A DNA stretch of 64,000 nucleotides from Granulicella sp. dw_53 (GTDB lineage: Bacteria > Acidobacteriota > Terriglobia > Terriglobales > Acidobacteriaceae): NCBI RefSeq assembly GCF_018449545.1, contig NZ_JAAVUR010000008.1, forward strand, positions 264,475 through 328,474, written 5' to 3'. Each line of letters begins with the position of its first letter. Positions within the stretch are counted from its first letter, which is position 1. Shown piece after piece: positions 8,398 through 16,603 of this stretch. The translations under genes and the position numbers were made by a program. Below the pieces are notes generated by a model, which saw only the letters and a list, made by a program, of their open reading frames with translations, was not told where the DNA came from and did no database searches.

Positions 8398-10191
8398 ATG
8401 GCAACACTCATCGCACCGACCGCTGCTCTTCGGATTGCAGGCGGCAGTTTTCTCATCAGCAATCCTAGCCCTGCGGATTGTTTCTTTCCAGAGGACTTTA
8501 CGCAGGAGCATCGCCAGATCGCGCAGACTACGGCTGACTTTGCGATGCATGAGGTCGTTCCTAACTCCGATGCGATTGAGGCGAAGGACTTCTCCGTTAC
8601 GCGGCGTTTGATCAAGGAGGCCGCGGGGCTGGGTCTTACTGCGGCGGATATTCCGGAGGAGTATGGCGGCATGGAGATGGACAAGGCGAGCTCTGCGATT
8701 ATTGCGGAGAATATCTCCAAGCAGGGGAGCTTTTCGGTGTCGTTCTCTGCGCACACTGGTATTGGGACTCTGCCGCTGGTCTGGTATGGCACTGAGAAGC
8801 AGAAGCTGAGATATCTTCCCAAGCTGGCGGATGGCAGCTACGTGGGAGCGTATGCGCTCTCGGAGTCTTCTTCGGGGTCGGACGCTGTGAATGCGAGCAC
8901 GCGGGCGGTGCTCTCGGCCGATGGGACGAGCTACACCTTGAACGGCGAGAAGATGTGGATCACGAATGGTGGGTTCGCGGATATCTTCACCGTCTTTGCG
9001 AAGTGCCTGGTGACGGAAGGCAAGGATGCGGGGAAGGAGAGGCTCACGGCCTTCCTGGTGGAGAAGGGCACGCCTGGCTTCACTCCTGGCAAGGAGGAGC
9101 ATAAGCTCGGCATTCGTGGGAGCTCTACTACTCCGCTGATCTTTCGTGATTGCAAGATTCCTGTGGGCAATCTGCTTGGCGAGGTTGGGAAGGGGCATCA
9201 TATTGCCTTCAATATTCTGAATGTGGGACGTTATAAGTTGGGCAATGCAGCCATTGGTGCGGCGCGTGGGGCGTTCAATAACGGGCTGCGCTATGCGAAG
9301 GATCGCAAGGCGTTTGGAAGATCTATCTGCGAGTTTGGGTTGATTCAAGAGAAGCTGGCCAATATGGCGATCGGGGTGTTTGTCGGTGAGGCGGTGTGCT
9401 ATCGAACGGTTGGGCTTATCGACGCAGCGCTGACGGGTGTGGAGAAGGACGACACGAGAGAGATTCAGAGGCGCATCGAGGACTACGCGGTGGAGTGTTC
9501 GATTGTGAAGGTGTGGGCCTCGGAGATGCTCGACATGGTCGTAGATGAGAATCTTCAGATCTTTGCAGGTTACGGTTACGTCGAGGAGTATCCGGCGGAG
9601 CGAGCCTACCGCGATTCGCGTATCAACCGCATTTTTGAGGGGACGAACGAGATTAATCGGCTGATTATTACGGGATGGATGATGAAGTCTGCGATGTCTG
9701 GCAAGCTGGCTTTAATACCCGCTATCAAGAGTCTGATGGATGAGGTGATGGCTGGTCCTATCCTCAAGGAGGATCTGGATGGCGCGTTGGCGGGGGCGTT
9801 TCATCTGCTGGCTGCGGCGAAGAAGCTTACCCTCTTTGCTGCTGGAGGGGCTACGCAGAGATACATGACCAAGATCGCCGATGAGCAGGAGGTGATGGGC
9901 ACTCTTGCGGATATGATCATCGAGGTCTTTGCTATGGAGTCGGCTGTTTTGCGGGCGGAGAAGATGGGCGGGGATGTTCCGGTGGCTATGGCTCGCGTCT
10001 ATGCGGCTACAGCTTTTGAGAGGACCGAGTTGGCTGCGCGCAAGATTATTGCGGCGGTGGCTGAGGGGGATATGCTGCGGACGCAGGCGGCGATTCTGCG
10101 ACGACTCTCGAAGCACGATGGGGAGGATACTATCGCGCTTCGCCGGCAGGTTGCACGGCACTTTATCGAGGCAGGGAAGTATTCGCTTTAG
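8398..10191 (+). CDS. fadE: Acyl-CoA dehydrogenase family protein (FadE-like)
   Basis: This 597-residue flavoprotein probably performs the first oxidation of beta-oxidation. Recognisable signatures are the N-terminal helical domain (EYGGMEMDKASSAIIAEN), the mid-domain FAD-binding stretch ALSESSSGSDA and WITNGG, and ERAYRDSRINRIFEGTNEIN containing the region around the catalytic base. It is about 200 residues longer than a classic 380-residue acyl-CoA dehydrogenase because of an extra C-terminal helical region, as in Bacillus FadE and very-long-chain enzymes. It closes the fadN-fadA-fadE operon, with AGGAG ten bases before the ATG. Confidence 0.9.
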   Translation: MATLIAPTAALRIAGGSFLISNPSPADCFFPEDFTQEHRQIAQTTADFAMHEVVPNSDAIEAKDFSVTRRLIKEAAGLGLTAADIPEEYGGMEMDKASSAIIAENISKQGSFSVSFSAHTGIGTLPLVWYGTEKQKLRYLPKLADGSYVGAYALSESSSGSDAVNASTRAVLSADGTSYTLNGEKMWITNGGFADIFTVFAKCLVTEGKDAGKERLTAFLVEKGTPGFTPGKEEHKLGIRGSSTTPLIFRDCKIPVGNLLGEVGKGHHIAFNILNVGRYKLGNAAIGAARGAFNNGLRYAKDRKAFGRSICEFGLIQEKLANMAIGVFVGEAVCYRTVGLIDAALTGVEKDDTREIQRRIEDYAVECSIVKVWASEMLDMVVDENLQIFAGYGYVEEYPAERAYRDSRINRIFEGTNEINRLIITGWMMKSAMSGKLALIPAIKSLMDEVMAGPILKEDLDGALAGAFHLLAAAKKLTLFAAGGATQRYMTKIADEQEVMGTLADMIIEVFAMESAVLRAEKMGGDVPVAMARVYAATAFERTELAARKIIAAVAEGDMLRTQAAILRRLSKHDGEDTIALRRQVARHFIEAGKYSL

Positions 10192-10210
10192 GGAGATATC
10201 TCTTCGTTCG

Positions 10211-10230
10211 GCCTCTGCGAGGCTTGCTTT
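10211..10230 (+). terminator. Weak hairpin after the fad operon
   Basis: GCCTC at 10211-10215 pairs with GAGGC at 10219-10223 and is followed by TTGCTTT. The stem is short, but it lies 20 bases after the fadE stop. It could end the operon before the start of the S53-like gene. Confidence 0.35.
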
Positions 10231-10331
10231 GTAAGGAACCATCCCACAAAAGCACCAGCCACAGTACCTCTAAAGAATGGCGTTTCGTATTGCCTTTTAG
10301 GTATCGCTCTGTAACCATCGTGCTCATACCT

Positions 10332-13300
10332 ATGTCGATTTTGCAGTCTCTTCTCCGCGGACACCGGAAGCTTCCGTCCTTGGCGATCCTGCTCTGTTTG
10401 CTGTCCGCGCTGCTCATCTGTTCTCCGGGTTCTCTCCAGGCACAACGATCTGTCGTTGCGGCCCGTGCTTTTGCTGTCTCGACTCTTGATAGTGACGCTA
10501 TTACCGATGCCGGGCCGTTGCCTGCCTCGCAGTCTGTCGCTGTGACGCTTCGGATTGCGCTCACGCCGGAGCGTGCTGCCGCGCTCGATGAGTTACTCGC
10601 GAGCCAGACGACTCGCACTTCGAACCGGTATCACAAGTGGATTACGCCGCAGGAGTTTGCCGCTGATTATGGGGCTACGGACGAGCAACTGGTGAGTCTT
10701 ACGGCGTGGGCGCAGACGCAGGGGCTTGCCGTTGCGTCGGTGTCGTCTGCGAAGACTCGAGTGACGCTCTCCGGGACGGCGGATCAGGTGCAGCGTGCTT
10801 TTGCCGCTTCGTTACATCGCTATGTGGTCGCTGGGAAGTTACATTTTTCTAACTCCTCCGCGCCTTCTCTGCCGGTCTCCGTTGCGCCGATGATTGCGAG
10901 TGTCTCGGGTCTGGACGATCTTCCCACTGTGCCGACGAGCTTGATCGCCGCTTCAATGAATGGAGCTTCGGCGCTAGTGATTGCGGCCGACTCCGATCCC
11001 TTATCGACGGCTGCTGCTGCGATTGACGCGAATGCATCGCCTCTTCTCAGCCTTGCGATGGCCTCCTGCTCGATGGATTTATCTTCCGCCGATGTAGACG
11101 CCTATCATGCGCTCTTTCGCCAGGCGAGCGCGCAGGGGATTACGGTTCTTGCTACGGACACTTGCACGTCGGGAGACGCTACTACGGGACAGCCGGGCTT
11201 GTTGATGAGCCTTCCGGAGGTTACGGCGCTGAACGCGAGCGCTGCCGCCGCTCCGGATGCAAGTCTTGCACTGGAAGAGGGACGTCCGGAGTGGCAGGTG
11301 GCTGCCGGCCTGCCGCAGGATACGCTGCGCCATCAGCCGGATCTCACTGTCGGCTCGGTTGCCGGGCTTACCCAGACGCTGACGACTCTATTCCGTGAGA
11401 CGGGCAGCCGGCAGGGAAACATCAACTCTATCCTCTACTCGTTGGCTACCACGCCGGGTCTCTACACGCAGCCGGACGCGGCTGCCGCGGGGACATGGGA
11501 GCCTGCTACGGGGCTCGGGGTGGTCGACCTGGGGGTGCTGGCGAAGGTCTTTCCGCGCGCTACCGGATCGTTCGAGACGACCACCACGCTCACTTCGAGC
11601 AGCTATACGCTGACCTCTGGGCAGTCTGTGATCCTTACCGCGAAGGTACTGGCTCCGGTGTATACGAACGCCAGTCCGACGGGGACGGTGACCTTTACCT
11701 CCGCGACGCAGGGGACTCTTGGCAGCGCCACGATTGACGGTACGGGCACGGCTACCTTGAACCTCAGCACGGTGCTTAACGTTGGAACCTACTCGGTTAC
11801 GGCGACCTACGAAGGCGACACGAACTATGCCTCCAGCAGCAACGCCAGCGCAGTGATCCTTGCGGTCAGCGCCGCCAATGGAACCATCGCCGCCAGCATC
11901 TCTCCCGGTGTAAATGTGCCTTATGGCAGCATCGCTACGGTCGTCGCCACGGTTACACTTACCGGCGCCAGTGTTCCTCCGACGGGGGCGGTGACGGCCT
12001 CGGTCCAGGGCGTCGCTGGGGGTGTCTACAGTGCGACCATGACAGCGAGCTCGGGTGGCAATAGCGGGACTGCCAATATCGTTGTGGCTGCACCGCTACC
12101 TGGAACCTATACGGTTCAGGTGACGTGTGTGGGGAACTCCAACTTTGTCTGCCAGACACCGGTCAATCTCTCTCTTGTGACGGTCAAGGGGAAGAGCGTT
12201 GTCAATGTCACGGCTACGCCGGCTGTTCCTCTAGCCGGTCAACCGGTCACCCTCACGGCGAATATCTCCTCCGCGGGAAACGGTCCGGGGCCTTATAGCT
12301 TCACTGGCACGATGACCTTCTACGATAACGGCAAGGTGATTAGCGCTGTGGACGTCGGCTCCAACCGGGCTACGGCCAGTGCCATCCTTGCTGGAAATAT
12401 CTCGCATAGCATCGTTGCCACCTACGACGGTGACGCGAGCTGGGCCGGGAGCACCTCTACTCCGCTGGCAGTCACGCCTACCCTGCTTTTGTCGACGCTT
12501 TCGCTCACTTCGAACGTCTCCAGCGCCCTTGCCGGAGTGAATATCATCTTTACGGCTACCGTCTTTACTGCAGCGACGAATGCTGTGGTCCCCACCGGGA
12601 CGGTCAGCTTTTACGATACTTATGGCGCGAACATGGTCCAGTTGGGTGGACTTACCGGGGCGGTTGGTCTTACCCCCAACGGTCCCAACCAGTGGATCGC
12701 CCGGTTTACCACTACCGGCCTGCTTGGCGGGACTCACGCTGTTAACGCGGTCTATAGCGGAGATGCCAACTTCGCAGCCGTGACCTCCGCCACTTTGCCA
12801 CTGACCCTGGCCGACTACACCGTGACGATGGTTCCCCAGACGCTGACCTTGAAGGCTGGACAGGGTGGTCAGGCGGTGATGTTAGTGGGTCTGTTGGGGG
12901 GATTCAACGGCACGGTCAGCTTTGGCTGCACCCCTCCTGCTGGGACGGAGATCACTTGCGCTTTCAGCCCAGCGTCGCTACAGGGGGGAGGCTCGACCAC
13001 CATGACCCTTACGACGACCGCCGCGAAGGCTAAACCGGTCCAGCAGGCTGGTGCGAGAGGTGGGGGAGTTCCGTGGTCTCTAGGGGCGGGGTCAGCGCTT
13101 GCGTTCCTACTCTGCTTTGGGCTGCCCCGCCGGCGCCGGGCCCTGCCGCTCCTCCTGACTGCTTTCGTGGTGGTGTTGCTCTTACCCGGTCTTGGCTGCG
13201 GGGATGGCGTTAATGCGCCAGCCGGCTCCACTACGGCCACTCCGGGCGATCCCGGTACACCACTGGGCACGCAGGTCTTCAATATCACTACCGCAGGTAG

Positions 13301-13355
13301 CGACGGGGTGAACACGGTACGCCATACCTACCAGTACCAAGTCACGATCCAATAG
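10332..13355 (+). CDS. Pro-kumamolisin-domain protein with degenerate S53 domain and Ig-like repeats
   Basis: The chosen ATG at 10332 gives about 1007 residues opening with a signal peptide (MSILQSLLRGHRKLPSLAIL). A 36-codon upstream extension lacks a signal. A pro-kumamolisin activation domain follows (RYHKWITPQEFAADYG). The stretch that should be the S53 peptidase is shortened. It has no Glu-x3-Asp helix and no GTS serine motif, reading TVGSVAGLTQTLTT at the equivalent place. At least four Ig-like repeats follow (motifs PTGTVTF, TYEGDTNYA, TYDGDASWAG, VYSGDANFAA). The C-terminus is a hydrophobic segment, LPRRRRALP, a second hydrophobic segment, GLGCGDG, and a last beta-rich tail. It is probably a cell-surface adhesin-like pseudo-protease, a paralogue of the next gene. 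Confidence 0.8.
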   Translation: MSILQSLLRGHRKLPSLAILLCLLSALLICSPGSLQAQRSVVAARAFAVSTLDSDAITDAGPLPASQSVAVTLRIALTPERAAALDELLASQTTRTSNRYHKWITPQEFAADYGATDEQLVSLTAWAQTQGLAVASVSSAKTRVTLSGTADQVQRAFAASLHRYVVAGKLHFSNSSAPSLPVSVAPMIASVSGLDDLPTVPTSLIAASMNGASALVIAADSDPLSTAAAAIDANASPLLSLAMASCSMDLSSADVDAYHALFRQASAQGITVLATDTCTSGDATTGQPGLLMSLPEVTALNASAAAAPDASLALEEGRPEWQVAAGLPQDTLRHQPDLTVGSVAGLTQTLTTLFRETGSRQGNINSILYSLATTPGLYTQPDAAAAGTWEPATGLGVVDLGVLAKVFPRATGSFETTTTLTSSSYTLTSGQSVILTAKVLAPVYTNASPTGTVTFTSATQGTLGSATIDGTGTATLNLSTVLNVGTYSVTATYEGDTNYASSSNASAVILAVSAANGTIAASISPGVNVPYGSIATVVATVTLTGASVPPTGAVTASVQGVAGGVYSATMTASSGGNSGTANIVVAAPLPGTYTVQVTCVGNSNFVCQTPVNLSLVTVKGKSVVNVTATPAVPLAGQPVTLTANISSAGNGPGPYSFTGTMTFYDNGKVISAVDVGSNRATASAILAGNISHSIVATYDGDASWAGSTSTPLAVTPTLLLSTLSLTSNVSSALAGVNIIFTATVFTAATNAVVPTGTVSFYDTYGANMVQLGGLTGAVGLTPNGPNQWIARFTTTGLLGGTHAVNAVYSGDANFAAVTSATLPLTLADYTVTMVPQTLTLKAGQGGQAVMLVGLLGGFNGTVSFGCTPPAGTEITCAFSPASLQGGGSTTMTLTTTAAKAKPVQQAGARGGGVPWSLGAGSALAFLLCFGLPRRRRALPLLLTAFVVVLLLPGLGCGDGVNAPAGSTTATPGDPGTPLGTQVFNITTAGSDGVNTVRHTYQYQVTIQ

Positions 13356-13466
13356 TGCATCCAGTGAGGTCCCAAGATGTCATTTTCCTATTCTGGATTT
13401 TGTAACCGATCCATCAACAAGACTATTCCTGTCCAATCGCAACCTTTTTTCCAGTTTCAGGTCTAA

Positions 13467-13499
13467 TGAGACAACTTTGTAATTGAGACAAGTTTGTAA
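13467..13499. promoter_or_regulatory. Two tandem palindromic boxes upstream of the sedolisin gene
   Basis: TGAGACAACTTTGTAA at 13467-13482 and TGAGACAAGTTTGTAA at 13484-13499 differ by one base and repeat with a 17-bp period. Each contains an ACAA-N2-TTGT dyad. They lie about 135 bases before the sedolisin start in a 279-base, relatively AT-rich spacer between the two S53-type genes. The arrangement looks like a dimeric operator. I know of no matching regulator. Confidence 0.35.
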
Positions 13500-13634
13500 C
13501 ACTCGATTTGAAAAAGCACGTCTCACGAGTCGGAATGTTTTGTTCCAAAGATTCGTAACAAACTTGCTTCGGGCCACTTGCGTCCTGCCCGAGGTCTGCG
13601 ACTCCACTTTTCAGTAAGGCAGGAAACACTCCCC

Positions 13635-16520
13635 ATGCTTCGACGCTTGTCGTTTCGTCCAGTCCTCGCCACACTTTTGCTTCTTGCCGCCCCCTTTACC
13701 TTTGCCGCCGTTCAAAACCGGATCTCCTCGGTGGGAAGCTCCAAAGTCGCCTTACAGCATACGATTCCACCCCGGGCCCTTACGGGAGGCGATCTTGGCG
13801 CGGCTCCAGCCGACCGTCTGCTCGATTCCATGATGCTGACCTTTAGCAGGACCGATGCCCAACAGGCTGCGTTGAACCAGCTTCTGATCGATCTTCAGAA
13901 CCCCAGCTCTTCCCGATATAAAGAGTGGGTCACCCCAGAGCAGTTCGGCGCTCAGTTTGGGCTCAGCGCCGCCGATCTTGCCAAGGTGTCTGCCTGGCTC
14001 ACCTCACAGGGCTTCACGGTGACGGGGACGTCCCGTAGCTCGAACTTCATCTCCTTCAAGGGGACCGTCGCTCAGGCCCAGACGGCCTTCGGGACTACGA
14101 TTCACAGCCTGATGGTCGACGGCGAACAGCATATCTCGAATATGACCGATCCAGTGCTTCCCACGGGCATCGCGGCTGTCGTCACCGATGTCGTGGGATT
14201 GAACGACCTTAAGCTCAAGTCTCGCGCGCGCACACGGGTAGTGACACCCGAGGCCGCCGACACGACAGGACTGCAGCCGAAGTTTACCTCCTCGGTCTCT
14301 GGAAGCCATTACATCGCCCCAGGGGACTTCTACACGATCTACGACGTAAAGCCGCTTTTGACGAGCTCGATTAACGGAGCGGGTGTCACGGTCGCGATCG
14401 TAGGACAGACGAATATCGCCACGGCAGATGTTACCGCGTTTCGTACTGCGTCGGGCCTGGGTGGATACTGTTTTGCGACCCTTACGACTGGGCAGACGAT
14501 CTCGCAGAACTCCTGTACGGGGCAGGCTCTTCCGATCTTTGCCACTAAACTCTATGGAACTAGCCCGGGCACCTCGACGCCAGACGTGCCCGAGGCGATG
14601 CTCGACGTGGAGTGGGCGGGTGCGGTCGCTCCTGGCGCCAATATTATCTACGTCAACTCGACCGATGTTTTCACGTCGTTGATCAGCGGGATCAGCGATA
14701 ATCTGGCACCGATCTTTTCGATCAGCTACGGCAACTGCGAGGGCGCTCTGGGGACGTCTCTTATGACGACCATGAACCAATACTTCCAGCAAGCCAACGC
14801 CCAGGGATTGACGGTCGTCGGTCCTACGGGAGATGCGGGCGCGACCGATTGCGATGCAGGCAACTATCCGGCCGTGGCTGGCTTGGCCGTGGACTTTCCC
14901 GCCAGCTCGCCCTACGTCACCGCGGCGGGTGGCTCGATGTTTATCGCGGCCGATAGCGCTTTCTGGAGCACAACGAACAACACTAACGGCGGCTCGGCGT
15001 TGAGCTATATCCCCGAGATGGTCTGGAACGAATCCAGCGCCGCTAACGGTCTGGGTGCGGGCGGAGGCGGTGCGAGCTCCTTCTTCAGCAAACCTTACTG
15101 GCAGATCGGCGCTACCGTTCCGCAGGATTCCGCTCGTGATACTCCGGATATCTCGCTCAACTCGGCCTCTGGTCACGACGGCTCGCTCTACTGCTCCTCG
15201 GGCTCCTGCGTCACCGGCTTCCGGGCAGCGGACGGGCAATCCCTCTCGGTAGTGGGCGGAACTTCGGTTGCCACGCCTTCTTTTGCCGGCATCCTGGCCC
15301 TGGTCGAGCAGAAGATCGGAGCTCGCATCGGCAACGCCGGGCCGGTTCTTTATGCGCTGGCGAACAGCAGTTCCAGCGCTACGGTCTTCCACGACATCAC
15401 GAGCGGAAATAACAGCAGCGCCTGCACTGCCGGAACTCAGAACTGCCCCACGGGTGGCACGATCGGTTATAGCGCCGGCACTGGTTACGATCAGGCGACA
15501 GGTTGGGGTTCGGTCGACGCCTTCAACCTTGCCAACAACTGGAAGGTTGTCACTCCTATCAGCGCGACCGCCGGCGCCGGTCAGGGGATTAGTGTTACGA
15601 CCCTCTCTACCGCCAATCCCGTGTGCGGGACTGCAGCGAACATCGTTCTTGCCGTGAAGGTTGCCGGGACGTCGGCGACCGTTCCGACCGGAACCGTACA
15701 GATCTTCGTCGACGGCGTGGCGAATGGCTCTCCGGTCGCCCTCTCCGGAGGGACGGCCAGCTACACTTTGGCGACCTCTGGTTTGGCTTCGGGTGGTCAT
15801 ACTGTCTCGGCGGTCTACTCGGGCGATAGTGTGTATGCCGGATCGAAGGCATCGCTGCTTGGCCCAGCGGATTCGGAGGCTGCGGGATTGCTTGGCGGGA
15901 TCGATGTGGTCTCCGCGACTAAGCCTGATTTTTCCTTTACCCCTTGCGTAGCTTCCACGACGGTCGCGTCGGGCGGGACTGCTCCCGCCGTGGTCTTCAC
16001 GATTGCACCGGTCAATGGATTCACGGGAACGGTTACCTTGAGTGCATCGACGGCTGACTCCGACCTGGCGGCTGGATATACGTTTTCAGTCTCCCCGGTC
16101 GTCGTCAGTTCGGGCACCAGCGCCACGACTAACTTTGTACTAACCGCCTTTGCATCGACTGCCGGTGGTTTCTCGAAGCAAGTGAACTCTACGAAGCAGA
16201 TTTCTCATCCTGCTCCGTGGTATGTGGCGGGCTCTGGAGCGGCTCTGGCTTCGGCACTGCTTCTTGTGTTGCCGCGTCGCCGGCGCTGGGGGGCTCTGTT
16301 AGCGGCAGTGCTTTCGGTGGCGGCCTTCGGAGCGCTCGGCTGCGGTTCGGGGGCGGTCAGTGCTCCTGGTACGGGCACGGGTGGCACGGGTACGGGGACC
16401 GGGACTGGTGGGGTGACAAACGCTACGGCGGGGACTTACACCATTCGGGTTACTGCCTCCTCGACCACTGCTACAGGGACTGTCGTCCACAGCGCGAATG
16501 TAACCTTCAAGGTGCAGTAG
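13635..16520 (+). CDS. Sedolisin (S53) secreted serine peptidase with Ig-like domains
   Basis: ATG 13635 follows AAGGCAGGAA and starts a signal peptide (MLRRLSFRPVLATLLLLAAP); the mature part begins near AAVQN. The 961-residue protein has a pro-kumamolisin domain (SRYKEWVTPEQFGAQFG). An S53 catalytic domain follows with a full set of active-site residues: Glu320 and Asp324 in PEAMLDVEWAGAVAPGA, Asp400 in GPTGDAGATD, and Ser544 in VVGGTSVATPSFAG. Ig-like domains follow (PTGTVQIFVDG, VYSGDSVYAG). The tail is a hydrophobic segment, LPRRRRWG, a second hydrophobic segment, ALGCGSG, a Gly/Thr-rich linker and a final beta segment. Sedolisins are acid-active endopeptidases. Surface anchoring through the double-helix tail is inferred. 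Confidence 0.92.
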   Translation: MLRRLSFRPVLATLLLLAAPFTFAAVQNRISSVGSSKVALQHTIPPRALTGGDLGAAPADRLLDSMMLTFSRTDAQQAALNQLLIDLQNPSSSRYKEWVTPEQFGAQFGLSAADLAKVSAWLTSQGFTVTGTSRSSNFISFKGTVAQAQTAFGTTIHSLMVDGEQHISNMTDPVLPTGIAAVVTDVVGLNDLKLKSRARTRVVTPEAADTTGLQPKFTSSVSGSHYIAPGDFYTIYDVKPLLTSSINGAGVTVAIVGQTNIATADVTAFRTASGLGGYCFATLTTGQTISQNSCTGQALPIFATKLYGTSPGTSTPDVPEAMLDVEWAGAVAPGANIIYVNSTDVFTSLISGISDNLAPIFSISYGNCEGALGTSLMTTMNQYFQQANAQGLTVVGPTGDAGATDCDAGNYPAVAGLAVDFPASSPYVTAAGGSMFIAADSAFWSTTNNTNGGSALSYIPEMVWNESSAANGLGAGGGGASSFFSKPYWQIGATVPQDSARDTPDISLNSASGHDGSLYCSSGSCVTGFRAADGQSLSVVGGTSVATPSFAGILALVEQKIGARIGNAGPVLYALANSSSSATVFHDITSGNNSSACTAGTQNCPTGGTIGYSAGTGYDQATGWGSVDAFNLANNWKVVTPISATAGAGQGISVTTLSTANPVCGTAANIVLAVKVAGTSATVPTGTVQIFVDGVANGSPVALSGGTASYTLATSGLASGGHTVSAVYSGDSVYAGSKASLLGPADSEAAGLLGGIDVVSATKPDFSFTPCVASTTVASGGTAPAVVFTIAPVNGFTGTVTLSASTADSDLAAGYTFSVSPVVVSSGTSATTNFVLTAFASTAGGFSKQVNSTKQISHPAPWYVAGSGAALASALLLVLPRRRRWGALLAAVLSVAAFGALGCGSGAVSAPGTGTGGTGTGTGTGGVTNATAGTYTIRVTASSTTATGTVVHSANVTFKVQ

Positions 16521-16535
16521 TCGTTACAACGAAAG

Positions 16536-16559
16536 AGGCCGAGCCATTTGGCTCGGCCT
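16536..16559. terminator. Bidirectional terminator between sedolisin and ppk1
   Basis: AGGCCGAGCC at 16536-16545 and GGCTCGGCCT at 16550-16559 form a perfect 10-bp stem with an ATTT loop. The flanks CGAAAG and CTTCGTT give T-rich tails in both directions. It sits between two convergent genes and can serve both. Confidence 0.88.
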
Positions 16560-16603
16560 GCTTCGTTTAAGAACGTTTCTTCTCTCCAAAGGGTTTTGTA
16601 AGG

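Noticed and set aside
14004..15800. 598-codon minus-strand frame opposite the sedolisin
   Set aside because: It is Arg/Gly/Asp-rich with no domain or signal and is fully antisense to a gene with intact catalytic motifs; a high-GC shadow.
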